From: Pirellulaceae bacterium
GTDB lineage: Bacteria > Planctomycetota > Planctomycetia > Pirellulales > Pirellulaceae
Direction of reading: 5' to 3'
Length of the DNA stretch: 64,000 bases
Assembly (NCBI GenBank): GCA_026004775.1
Contig: BPJU01000007.1
Coordinates: 62,001 to 126,000, forward strand
The notes beneath the pieces are model-generated. The model worked only from the letters and a program-made list of their open reading frames with translations. It was not told the origin of the DNA and made no database searches. Positions 19,288-27,408 of this stretch are shown in pieces (the first letter of the stretch is position 1; each line of letters begins with the position of its first letter). The translations under genes were made by a program, and so were the position numbers.

Positions 19288-20679
19288 CTAAAAAAGTTCC
19301 TCCAGGACTCGCCCCTCCTCCAACAACTGATAGGGACGCCCCTGCGAATCGTACGCTGTAAGGTCCTTGACACCCATAGCGTGGTAGACCGTCTTGGTAA
19401 TGTCAGCCGGCGTCACCGGCTTGTCGGCCGGATACTCGGCCAATCGGTCGCTGGCACCATACACCTGGCCGCCTCGGATGCCACCACCGGCAAGCACATC
19501 CGTCAAGCAGTGGGTCCAATGGTCGCGTCCGGCACCGGATGGACCTCCGGAGCGAGGGTCACCGATCTTGGGCTTGCGGCCCATCTCGCTGGTCACCAGC
19601 ACTACCGTTTGTTCGAGCAGGCCGCGATCGGCGAGATCTTCCAACAGAGCCGAAAACGCCTGATCGAATTCCGGCAGAAGATCGTCCTTCAGGCAGCCGA
19701 AATTATTGCCGTGGGTATCCCAGCCGCCGGCGCTGGCACACTTCTTGGCCAGTTTCTTCTCATTCTCTTTCCAGAACACCGTGATGAAGGGAACTCCTGC
19801 CTCCACCAGGCGCCGCGCCAAAAGCAGGCTCATACCATTGACCGTCTGTCCGTAGCGTTCACGGACGGCGGGTGGTTCTTGAGCCACGTCGAAGGCCGCC
19901 ATCGTCCGGGAGGCCAGCAACAGTTCCAGCGCCCGCTGCTGTTGGCGTTCCCACCGCTGGATGGATGCGAATTGGTCCCACTGCCGGCGAAGGCGGTCCA
20001 AACGCCACAGCAATTGTTTGCGGTCGGCCAACTGTTCGGGTGTCGCGTCGCCCACAAGCTCCAAAGCAGGCACGCGAAACTTCAGCGGCTCTTCCAAACT
20101 GCCTTCCACATACAGCGGGTCATACTCGGTGCCCAAGCGAGCCGCGAATTGTCCGGGGCGTGTGTAAGGAGGCCGACTCGGCTTGTGCGGCAGGGTAATC
20201 GCATTGGGCAAAAACGGATGACTCGGTTTTTTGGCCGCCACCACCGACCCCATGATCGGCCAGTCATCCGGCTGTGGACGCCGGTTGTTGCCCAGCGTCA
20301 CAAACGTCGCATCGGGACGGTGCCCCGTCAAGTGGTAGTAATAACCGGCGTGGTGATCGTTGGTATTGACCGTGCCGCTGACGCTGCGCACCAGCGCCAA
20401 GTGATGTGCCAGCCTCGCCACACGTGGCAGGTGCTCGCAAACCATCACGCCCGGCACCGACGTGGAAGTGGGTCGAAAAGGCCCGCGGTATTCAGCCGGC
20501 GCCTCGGGTTTCAAGTCCCACATGTCGATGTGAGAAGCGCCGCCGCACAAGAAAAACAGAATCGTCGATCTGGCCGTTCCGCCGGTGCCGGTGGCCGGAG
20601 CCGCCGTCGCGCGGGGACGCCCAAACACCCAACCCGCCATTCCCGCTGTTGACGCTATGAGAAACCCGCGGCGATGCAT
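19288..20679 (-). CDS. DUF1501 protein (Tat-exported, alkaline-phosphatase/sulfatase-like fold)
   Basis: This 463-aa protein starts at ATG 20679 (MHRRGFLIASTAGMAGW), with GGGAGAGGA upstream; a start at 20778 would add 33 unlikely residues. The N-terminus is a twin-arginine type signal (RRGFLIAS followed by a hydrophobic stretch and Ala-rich cleavage region), so the folded protein is exported. DUF1501 family marks include FLCGGASHIDMWDLKPEAP, PRVARLAHHLALVRSV, NDHHAGYYYHLTGH, a TVVLVTSEMGRKPK segment and GRDHWTHCLTDVLAGGG. The fold relates to the alkaline phosphatase/sulfatase superfamily, but substrates are unknown. DUF1501 genes normally sit next to a DUF1549/DUF1553 cytochrome gene, as here, divergently placed. 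Confidence 0.92.
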   Translation of the reverse strand: MHRRGFLIASTAGMAGWVFGRPRATAAPATGTGGTARSTILFFLCGGASHIDMWDLKPEAPAEYRGPFRPTSTSVPGVMVCEHLPRVARLAHHLALVRSVSGTVNTNDHHAGYYYHLTGHRPDATFVTLGNNRRPQPDDWPIMGSVVAAKKPSHPFLPNAITLPHKPSRPPYTRPGQFAARLGTEYDPLYVEGSLEEPLKFRVPALELVGDATPEQLADRKQLLWRLDRLRRQWDQFASIQRWERQQQRALELLLASRTMAAFDVAQEPPAVRERYGQTVNGMSLLLARRLVEAGVPFITVFWKENEKKLAKKCASAGGWDTHGNNFGCLKDDLLPEFDQAFSALLEDLADRGLLEQTVVLVTSEMGRKPKIGDPRSGGPSGAGRDHWTHCLTDVLAGGGIRGGQVYGASDRLAEYPADKPVTPADITKTVYHAMGVKDLTAYDSQGRPYQLLEEGRVLEELF

Positions 20680-20983
20680 GGGATCGTTCCTCTCCCGGCA
20701 ACACACCGTCTGTCGTGGCCAAGGTGGCGTCGCCCCTTCCCCATAGTGCCCTAAGTTTATCCGCTCAACGTGTACCAATCAAACAAAGTGTACCAAGCAA
20801 ACCAAATCGGCATTTCCACCACCTGCTGCTTGTACATTCTGACCCCGGCATGGAGGTGTCGATAGACCCGGGCTCGCACGCCGCTCCACCAACGCTCGGC
20901 ATGGCGGGCGCATCGCCGGGTTGTGCTTGTTTTGCCTTCTGCTGCGCGACATCATGGAAAGGGGTTTTGGGGGGAGCTGTAAC
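20680..20983. promoter_or_regulatory. Divergent promoter region with an 18-bp-spaced direct repeat
   Basis: This 304-base gap between the DUF1501 gene (minus) and the DUF1549/1553 gene (plus) has no gene. GTGTACCAATCAAAC at 20770-20784 and GTGTACCAAGCAAAC at 20788-20802 differ at one base in 15 and repeat every 18 bases. That is close to two helical turns and could be a regulator site. A strong GGGGGGAG ribosome-binding site lies just before the plus-strand ATG at 20984. Confidence 0.4.
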
Positions 20984-23743
20984 ATGGCAGGCAAACGAGA
21001 CCGGGACGCTACGTATCTTCTCCGATGGCAGGTGGTGTGGTTGCTGCCGGTAGCCTGGATGGGGCAACCTGTGTACCTGGCGCGCAGCGAAGAAAAAGCG
21101 GTCGATTTCGTTCGAGATATCGCTCCCATCCTGGAAGAAAAATGCTTGCGGTGCCATCAGCCTCCGGATCCCAAAGGCGGTGTATCACTTGTCACCAGCC
21201 ATGATTTGCGGGAATCCGGTTTTTTGGTGGCGGGTGATCCCGATGGAAGCTACGTGCTGGAATTAGTGAGCCGCGTCGAAGGCCAACGTCCCCGTATGCC
21301 CAAGGAAGGGGCCCCCTTGGATGACGAGCAGATTCGGCGATTGCGGCAATGGATTGCTCAAGGAGCCGTCTGGCCCGACCAGGTGCGGTTGCAGAACAAG
21401 CGCCGGGCCGGGCTGGACTGGTGGTCATTGCAACCGCTGGCGAAGCCGTCCCCGCCGCAGGTCGAGGAAAAAATCGGCTCAAGGCTGACGGATCATCCGT
21501 GGCTTCAGGAGTGGTTGCGTCACCCGATCGACCGGTTTGTACTGGATCGCCTGTTGCAACAAGGGTTGTTGCCGTCACCGCCGGCCGACCGCAGGACGCT
21601 CATCCGGCGCGTAACCTTGGATCTGACCGGATTGCCGCCGACTTGTGACCAGGTCGAGGCTTTTCTGGCCGACAAGGCAGCGGATGCCTACGAGCGGCTG
21701 GTGGATCGACTGCTGGCTTCACCGGCTTATGGCGAGCGGTGGGGGCGGCATTGGCTGGATGTGGTGCGGTTCGGTGAAAGCAACGGTTTTGAACGAAACG
21801 TGCTGATCAACGATTTGTGGCCTTTTCGCGATTACGTGATCCGCTCCTGGAATAGCGACAAGCCTTTTGACCGCATGCTGGTGGAGCACTTGGCCGGGGA
21901 TGTCGTCGGCCGGGGGGATCCGTGGACGGAAATCGGGACGGCTTTTCTGGTGTGCGGGCCTTACGATAACGTCGGGAACCAGGATCCGGTGCAAGCAGCG
22001 ATCATCCGTGCCAACACAGTCGACGAGATATTGCGGGCGGTCGGTGAGACGTTCTTGGGGTTTACCATCGGATGTGCTCGTTGCCACGATCACAAGTTCG
22101 ATCCAATTACCCAGCACGATTACTATGCATGGTATGCCACATTTGCCGGGGTCTTGCACGGCAACAGGCCTTGGGCCGCGCCTGAAACGATCCAGCAGCA
22201 TGAGCGGTTGGTGGCGGAGCGGGCGAAGCGCCGCGATGAGCTGCGCCGGCGGCTCGATTCGCTGAAAAGTTCGATCGAACGCCGGGCTTCCGAAAAAGAG
22301 CCGCTCTATGCGGCGACGTGGAAACGCCCCGCACCGAGCCGGACCGGAACCGAGGAGGTTTTTTCGCCGGTCGAAGCCCAGTGGGTGCGCTTGGTGGTGG
22401 AGAGTTTGGATACGAATGCCGGCGCGCGTGTCGGTTACCGTCTGGACGAGTTCGAAGTGTGGACGGATGAACCGGTGCCGCGGAACGTCGCGCTGCGTTC
22501 GGCCGGCGCTGTAGCACAAGGCAAGAGCCGTGAGGCGGAGGATTTTCGCGGTGCGTACGGCGTCCATCTGGTCAATGACGGGCGCTTCGGACAACGCTGG
22601 ATTGCCCAATCGCCGGAGCTGGTTATCCGACTGGCACGCCCGGAACGGATTTCGCGGATTGTTTTCTCGAGCGACCGTACGGCAGAGGCGGGGCAGTTGC
22701 CGGAGGCTACGTTTATCGGTGAATACCGGATCGAGGTTTCGCTGGACGGAGAACATTGGACGCTGGCCGCAAGTTCTGCGGATCGGCAACCGGTAAGTGA
22801 CGCGCATCGCCGTCGCCGGCTGTTTGAAATGGAAATCACGCCGGAAGAACGCGCCCAGTTGGACGAAATCGCGTCGGAATTGGCAGAGGCGGAGGCGGAA
22901 CTAGCTGCGGTTCCCCCACTGCCCACGGCTTGGATGGGCCGATTCAGTCAACCACCGCCTGATCTGCGAGTGATGTTGCGGGGTGATCCGCAACAGCCGG
23001 GTGATCCGGTCGTCCCGGCCAGCCTGGGGATGCTCGATCCGCTGGTGCCCCCGTATCGCCTTGCGGCGGATGTGGCGGAAAGCGAGCGGCGGTTGCGCCT
23101 GGCTCGATGGCTGGTCGATCCCCGCAACCCGCTCGTAGCTCGCGTGCTGGCCAACCGATTGTGGCATTACCATTTCGGGCGAGGCCTGGTCGACACACCC
23201 AGCGATTTCGGCTTCATGGGCGGCCAACCCTCACATCCGGAGCTGCTCGATTGGCTTGCCTTGGAAATCCAGCGCGGCCAATGGGAATTGAAACGAATCC
23301 ACCGGCTGATCGTCACTTCGCAAGCGTACCGGCAAAGCTCACGGTTGGCCGATCGAGTTGTCACGGATGCCGACCCGATCGCCGTCGACGCCGATGCTCG
23401 ATTATTGTGGCGATTCGTTCCCCGGCGGCTGGAAGCCGAAGCCGTGCGTGATTCGATGCTGGCAATTGCCGGATGCCTGGATACTCGCATGGGCGGTCCG
23501 GGATTCCGGTTGTACCGCTACTTGGAAGACAACGTCGCCACCTACGTGCCGCTGGATCGGCCAGGGCCGGATACGTACCGCAGGTCGGTGTATCATCAAA
23601 ACGCTCGAGCAGCGCGTGTGGATCTCTTGACCGATTTTGATTGTCCGGACAGTGCTTTACCCGCACCTAGGCGCGAATCGACCGTCAGCCCGCTTCAGGC
23701 TCTGACCTTGCTGAATCACGCGTTCACGCTTCGATATGGCTGA
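20984..23743 (+). CDS. PSCyt1/DUF1549/DUF1553 planctomycete cytochrome protein, frameshifted near the C-terminus
   Basis: This 919-aa frame (985 aa if the shift is repaired) starts at ATG 20984 (MAGKRDRDATY) behind GGGGGGAG. A hydrophobic segment (VVWLLPVAWMG) exports it. Order of parts: PSCyt1 with the haem c motif CLRCH near residue 50; DUF1549 with RFVLDRLLQQGLLPSP and RVTLDLTGLPPT (about 180-400); a discoidin/F5/8C-like carbohydrate-binding module (about 460-610, WVRLVVESLDTNAG to WTLAASS); and DUF1553 with NPLVARVLANRLWHYHFGRGL and SYQ-like TSQAYRQSS. The family may couple electron transfer to breakdown of complex substrates; this is unproven. The frame ends at LNHAFTLRYG-stop in the middle of the DUF1553 end. 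The missing tail lies in the next frame (23736-23942). Confidence 0.88.
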   Translation: MAGKRDRDATYLLRWQVVWLLPVAWMGQPVYLARSEEKAVDFVRDIAPILEEKCLRCHQPPDPKGGVSLVTSHDLRESGFLVAGDPDGSYVLELVSRVEGQRPRMPKEGAPLDDEQIRRLRQWIAQGAVWPDQVRLQNKRRAGLDWWSLQPLAKPSPPQVEEKIGSRLTDHPWLQEWLRHPIDRFVLDRLLQQGLLPSPPADRRTLIRRVTLDLTGLPPTCDQVEAFLADKAADAYERLVDRLLASPAYGERWGRHWLDVVRFGESNGFERNVLINDLWPFRDYVIRSWNSDKPFDRMLVEHLAGDVVGRGDPWTEIGTAFLVCGPYDNVGNQDPVQAAIIRANTVDEILRAVGETFLGFTIGCARCHDHKFDPITQHDYYAWYATFAGVLHGNRPWAAPETIQQHERLVAERAKRRDELRRRLDSLKSSIERRASEKEPLYAATWKRPAPSRTGTEEVFSPVEAQWVRLVVESLDTNAGARVGYRLDEFEVWTDEPVPRNVALRSAGAVAQGKSREAEDFRGAYGVHLVNDGRFGQRWIAQSPELVIRLARPERISRIVFSSDRTAEAGQLPEATFIGEYRIEVSLDGEHWTLAASSADRQPVSDAHRRRRLFEMEITPEERAQLDEIASELAEAEAELAAVPPLPTAWMGRFSQPPPDLRVMLRGDPQQPGDPVVPASLGMLDPLVPPYRLAADVAESERRLRLARWLVDPRNPLVARVLANRLWHYHFGRGLVDTPSDFGFMGGQPSHPELLDWLALEIQRGQWELKRIHRLIVTSQAYRQSSRLADRVVTDADPIAVDADARLLWRFVPRRLEAEAVRDSMLAIAGCLDTRMGGPGFRLYRYLEDNVATYVPLDRPGPDTYRRSVYHQNARAARVDLLTDFDCPDSALPAPRRESTVSPLQALTLLNHAFTLRYG

Positions 23744-23942
23744 GCAATGTGCTGCCAGGATCGAGCGGTGCGCGGCCGGCGGCGATACCCGCCAGCAGAT
23801 ACGTCTGCTTTATCAATGGGCGTATGCACGCGAACCGGAAGCGCAAGAGCTGGAAGACGCACTGGAGCTGGTACACCGTTACGGGCTGCGGGCGTTGTGT
23901 CGAGCCGTTTTCAATTCGAACGAGTTTTTGACACTTCGATGA
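23736..23942 (+). CDS. Displaced C-terminal tail of the DUF1553 protein
   Basis: This 68-aa piece (MAEQCAARIERCAAG ... VFNSNEFLTLR) is the usual end of DUF1553: after ...LTLLNHAFxLR the family continues with a MAE-type helix, then a Tyr-Ala-Arg-Glu-Pro segment (here YAREPEAQE), and closes with NSNEFLTLR-like text. It overlaps the stop of the preceding frame by 8 bases. Removing one base (the T at 23735) joins the two into a 985-codon gene. Either the assembly has an extra base, the gene is broken, or translation re-initiates at the overlapping ATG-TGA. It is not an independent gene family. Confidence 0.75.
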   Translation: MAEQCAARIERCAAGGDTRQQIRLLYQWAYAREPEAQELEDALELVHRYGLRALCRAVFNSNEFLTLR

Positions 23943-23993
23943 ACGATGCACGGAAGCGCCGATGGAGGCCCTCGAAACGATAAGGGTGCGACC

Positions 23994-25445
23994 ATGGTAG
24001 ATTCGGCGTCGTTACGGGAGGCGATTTCGCGGCGAGGTTTCTTGGGGAACGTGTATACGGCGTTGGCTGCCATCGGCCTGGCGGATTTGCTGGCGCGGGA
24101 AAGCCGGGCCGAGCCAGGGGCAAGTGATTGGCGGCCGGGTACAGGTCGGACCCATTTCCCGGCCAAAGCTGGCCGCGTCCTCCAGATCTTTTGCCCAGGC
24201 GCTGCATCCCACGTGGATTTGTGGGATTACAAGCCCGAATTGGAAAAGCGCCACGGCCAGCCCCTGCCAGGCGAAGGGCATTTCGTATCATTCCAGGGGC
24301 GCAACGGCAACTTGATGAAAAGCCCCTGGCCCTTCGCGCCCTGTGGGGAGTCGGGAAAGCCCATTTCGTCGATGCTGGTCCACATGGCCAAGCATGTCGA
24401 CCAGATTGCCTTTATCCACTCGATGGTCAGCAAGACCAATACGCACGGCCCGGGCTGTATCTTTATGAATACGGGTCATGTGCAGGAAGGCTATCCGGCG
24501 GCCGGTGCATGGGTCAGCTATGCCCTGGGAAGCGCCAATGAGAACCTGCCGGCCTACGTAGCGATCCCGGACGTGCGCGGGGAACCGCCCAACGGCAAGG
24601 CCAATTGGAGCAACGGCTTCTTGCCGGCACAGTATCAGGCAGTCGTGATGGCGGCTCATCAGCCGCCGCGCAATCTCCTGCCTCCCTCGCAGATATCGGC
24701 CGATGAGGATCGTGCCACGCGAGCCTTCCTGGAAAAGCTCAACGAGCGTGATCGTATGCGTAACGCCGGCGACACGGAACTTTCCGCCCGCATGGCGGCT
24801 TATGCCCTGGCCGGCCGCATGCAGCTTTCGGCTCCCGAAGCGATGGATCTGGACCAGGAACCTCGCTCCGTGCACCGGCTGTACGGAACCGATGATCCCA
24901 ATCCGCTCAAAGCCGCCTATGCCCGCAATTGCCTGCTGGCACGGCGGCTGTTGGAACGAGGGGTGCGCTACGTGAATCTGTACTGTGCTTCACGAGCCTC
25001 CGGTGTGGACGGACTGCTCAACTGGGACGCGCACAAGACGCTGAAAGCCGATTATGAACGGCATATCCCGATTTTCGATCAGCCGACGGCGGCCCTGTTG
25101 ACGGATCTGAAACGAACCGGCCTCCTTGAGGACACCCTCGTGTTGTGGACCACCGAGTTCGGCCGTATGCCAACGCATCAGGCGGGTAGTACCGGCCGCG
25201 ATCACAACCCAGATGCTTTTACTTGCTGGATGATGGGAGCCGGCATCAAGGGAGGTACCAGTTACGGGGCAACGGATGAATTCGGACGCAAGTCGGTGGA
25301 GAACATTACCACCGTCTGGGATTTCTACGCCACCGTATTGCACTTGCTCGGTTTCGACCATACTCGGTTGACATGGTATTACAACGGGCTGGAACGCCGC
25401 TTGACCGATGTGCACGGACATGTCATTCAGGAGATTCTGGCATAG
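23994..25445 (+). CDS. DUF1501 protein, second copy
   Basis: This 483-aa protein starts at ATG 23994 (MVDSASLREAISRRGFLGN). The N-terminus has a Tat-type SRRGFLG followed by a hydrophobic ALAAIGLADLLA region, so it is exported folded. Family segments include FCPGAASHVDLWDYKPE, FVSFQGRNGNLMKSPWPF, CIFMNTGHVQEGYPAAGAW, LLARRLLERGVRYVNLYCA, TLVLWTTEFGRMP and GRDHNPDAFTCWMMGAG. It has the alkaline phosphatase/sulfatase-like fold by family; the substrate is unknown. It follows the DUF1549/1553 gene after 51 bases on the same strand, the standard planctomycete pair, and is probably co-transcribed. It is only distantly similar to the DUF1501 protein at 19288-20679, which carries the shorter variant. 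The C-terminus DVHGHVIQEILA is typical. Confidence 0.93.
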   Translation: MVDSASLREAISRRGFLGNVYTALAAIGLADLLARESRAEPGASDWRPGTGRTHFPAKAGRVLQIFCPGAASHVDLWDYKPELEKRHGQPLPGEGHFVSFQGRNGNLMKSPWPFAPCGESGKPISSMLVHMAKHVDQIAFIHSMVSKTNTHGPGCIFMNTGHVQEGYPAAGAWVSYALGSANENLPAYVAIPDVRGEPPNGKANWSNGFLPAQYQAVVMAAHQPPRNLLPPSQISADEDRATRAFLEKLNERDRMRNAGDTELSARMAAYALAGRMQLSAPEAMDLDQEPRSVHRLYGTDDPNPLKAAYARNCLLARRLLERGVRYVNLYCASRASGVDGLLNWDAHKTLKADYERHIPIFDQPTAALLTDLKRTGLLEDTLVLWTTEFGRMPTHQAGSTGRDHNPDAFTCWMMGAGIKGGTSYGATDEFGRKSVENITTVWDFYATVLHLLGFDHTRLTWYYNGLERRLTDVHGHVIQEILA

Positions 25446-25495
25446 CGTACCGTGCCTGATTTTCGCATGTAAAGTTTGGCGGCAAGGAGGGGACC

Positions 25496-25978
25496 ATGTC
25501 GGGTGCAAGCGTACTACAAGAACTGGTGCGGCAAGTCCGCACGGACACGTTGCGTATCCTGGAAAGTGTCCCGGACGCGGCTTTGCTGTGGGCTCCGCCG
25601 GGAACGTCCAACACCATTCTCTGGCATGCAGGCCATGCGCTTTGGCTTCAGGATTTGATGTGTGTTGCGCTGTTGGCCGGCGAAAGCCATTTGCCCGAAG
25701 GATGGGCGGAACGGTTCGGGCAGGGAAGCCGGCCCTCGCAGATCACACAGTGGCCAAGCCGTGCGGAAGTCGTACAGTTGCTCGGCCGCCAGTTGGTCGA
25801 AATCGGCCGGCTCCTGGAAAACGCAACCGAAGAAGAATTGGCGGGTTATCCAACGAGCCTGAGCCATCACCGCAATGTGCTTGGCTGGATCGTGCACGGA
25901 TTGCACGATGAAGCGAAACACTGCGGTGAGATGTATCTGTTGTGGAAAATGTGGTCAAGGTCCCGGAAGCTTGCCTGA
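25496..25978 (+). CDS. DinB/YfiT-like four-helix metal-binding protein
   Basis: This 160-aa protein starts at ATG 25496 (MSGASVLQELVRQVRTD), with an excellent AAGGAGGGG site. DinB-superfamily features: N-terminal helix with a Trp/Pro loop (ALLWAPPG), first histidine in NTILWHAGHALWLQD (about 42-56), and the second pair in VHGLHDEAKHCGEMYLL (about 128-150). Together these give the three-histidine metal site of the fold. Family members are thiol-dependent transferases or of unknown function. It lies 50 bases after the DUF1501 gene on the same strand. Its last 24 bases overlap the convergent ATPase gene. The specific reaction is unknown. Confidence 0.75.
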   Translation: MSGASVLQELVRQVRTDTLRILESVPDAALLWAPPGTSNTILWHAGHALWLQDLMCVALLAGESHLPEGWAERFGQGSRPSQITQWPSRAEVVQLLGRQLVEIGRLLENATEEELAGYPTSLSHHRNVLGWIVHGLHDEAKHCGEMYLLWKMWSRSRKLA

Positions 25979-26965
25979 TCCCGCGCAACGATCGAATGCC
26001 CGTCCGGGGGGCAATTCCGCATCGACAAAACTGACAAGCCCGCCGTCAAGCTGGCCGTGCTTATTGACGCTTTGGTGTCGAAGCCTTGTTTCGCGGCTGG
26101 GCTTCTCCGCGAAGTAAACGTGCACATCGTCCGGCGTTAATCTGCCTTCAGCCACTAAGGTCAACAGGGATGCTATGACCTGTTCGCTATGCGTGGTAAA
26201 AATAAGCTGTTTTTTCTCATCACGGATAATGTTACACAACTGCCGGGTAAAAGAGCGCAGAAGAGTCGGATGCAGATGTATTTCAGGCTCCTCGATAAGA
26301 ATCGTGTTCGAGGCAGTATGCAGAATTTTCGCCAACAGATAGACAACCTGGTTCACGCCATAACCGTCGTTTACAAGCAACGAAGGCGTCCGGGACTTTT
26401 TCTCCGTGGTCAGGAAAAAAGCGGTAGATGTGCCGGGAGGGGTATGCAAGCGGAAATCTCGCCCAACTATCTCTTCAAGGTAGGCTGAGATGCGCGGAGC
26501 CAAATTCGCGTCACTGATGATGGATGACGCCACCTCGTCCTCGGTGGTAGGGGTCGGCGATGGGGGAACAACTGTGTAGTTTGGCTTGAAGAAGCCTCGT
26601 TTATGCGGCACGATTTCGATATTTTTGATCAGTTCAGCTGAGGAGTTCAATTGGGTCGCCAGGACAAACGCCTTGTCGGGGGACGTATGGGCGACGTCCT
26701 TGGGCGAGACGGAACTGGAGATGCCGTTCCAATTGATGTTGAATATGTCACCGTCCACCGTGACTTCGAACGGGAAAGTTTGGTTCAATCCATACGGGAT
26801 GGGAACGTCAGCCTTCAGCAGGACGTTACCGAACTGTTGTTTGAGACTGGCTTTGGACTTGGAGAATACCAGCTCATAGGATACAGGACTGCCTTCACAA
26901 TGATGAAGAACGGATATGGCGACGGATCGGGCGCGCTCATGGTTGAAGACACACGCATCAAACCC
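25955..26965 (-). CDS. AAA (ABC/OLD-like) ATPase, C-terminal part after a frameshift
   Basis: This part carries the catalytic half of an SMC/OLD-type ATPase. The shift-corrected text begins GGFDACVFNHERARS. An ABC-signature-like region (LVNDGYGVNQVVYLL), the Walker B ILIEEPEIHLHP, and the switch histidine in IFTTHSEQVIASLL follow. The open frame itself runs upstream to 27025, but those codons are out-of-frame text. Joined to the head at 26967-27167, the gene spans 25955-27167 and is 403 aa. Family members with this layout (AAA_15/AAA_21, DUF3696-like) include defence ATPases, but no partner nuclease or TOPRIM gene is adjacent, so defence is only a possibility. The gene is visibly more AT-rich than its neighbours, which fits acquisition by transfer. 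Confidence 0.78.
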   Translation of the reverse strand, partial: GFDACVFNHERARSVAISVLHHCEGSPVSYELVFSKSKASLKQQFGNVLLKADVPIPYGLNQTFPFEVTVDGDIFNINWNGISSSVSPKDVAHTSPDKAFVLATQLNSSAELIKNIEIVPHKRGFFKPNYTVVPPSPTPTTEDEVASSIISDANLAPRISAYLEEIVGRDFRLHTPPGTSTAFFLTTEKKSRTPSLLVNDGYGVNQVVYLLAKILHTASNTILIEEPEIHLHPTLLRSFTRQLCNIIRDEKKQLIFTTHSEQVIASLLTLVAEGRLTPDDVHVYFAEKPSRETRLRHQSVNKHGQLDGGLVSFVDAELPPGRAFDRCAGSGKLPGP

Positions 26966-26966
26966 T

Positions 26967-27167
26967 CCCCAAATCCATAAAGCCCAAATGGAAAAATGCG
27001 TCAGCCGGGCGGTTGGGATTGACAATGAAGTTGCGCAACGTGAGCAGGGCGTACAGAACGCTCGACTTGCCCGATGCGGCGGGGCCGTAGAGTACGACCA
27101 GCGGTGCGAGGTTCAATTCGGCTCGGGCAATAGACCGAAAATTTTCGATGGAAACGGCGGTCAACAT
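26967..27167 (-). CDS. AAA ATPase, N-terminal (Walker A) part before the frameshift
   Basis: The start is ATG 27167 (MLTAVSIENFRSI), with GAGGAGGG 7 bases upstream. The head carries an SMC-like N-terminus (IENFRSIARAELNLAPLVVL) and the Walker A YGPAASGKSS at about residues 25-34. It runs to FMDLG and then, without correction, to RV-stop at 26958. The continuation (GFDACVFNHE) is in the other frame, starting after an extra T at about 26966 on the plus strand (A on the coding strand, in a run of G residues). Since Walker A and Walker B sit in different frames, neither half can be an active ATPase alone. Confidence 0.78.
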
Positions 27168-27257
27168 AATTGAGCCCTCCTCATTGAAGCTAGCAGGCGT
27201 TTGACGTCTGGCCAAGAGGGGACCAATCTACGACGAACAACAAGCGACAAACGCACG

Positions 27258-27274
27258 CTTGACAAAATGTCAAG
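27258..27274. promoter_or_regulatory. 17-bp palindrome upstream of the ATPase gene
   Basis: CTTGACAAAATGTCAAG is a perfect dyad: seven-base arms and a three-base centre. It lies about 91 bases before the ATPase start. It looks like an operator for a dimeric regulator, and its left arm contains TTGACA, so repression by steric overlap is possible. No regulator gene is adjacent. Confidence 0.4.
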
Positions 27275-27377
27275 TAGTGAGGAAATCATAGAGCCGGCGC
27301 TGCTGCATCGGCCTGGCGGCTTCTAGGGCTTCCCGGTAGGATCGCGGCGATTTGGACGAGGAGGGTGGCAGGGCGGG

Positions 27378-27405
27378 AACTAAAAGCCGGTAGGCAGTTA
27401 CCGGC
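27378..27405 (-). terminator. Intrinsic terminator of the efflux operon
   Basis: On the minus strand, immediately after the RND stop codon at 27409-27411, GCCGGTA and TACCGGC (27386-27405) form a 7-bp stem with a 6-base loop, followed by TTTTAGTT. The location is exactly at the end of the TetR-adaptor-permease operon. Confidence 0.7.
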
Positions 27406-27408
27406 AGG

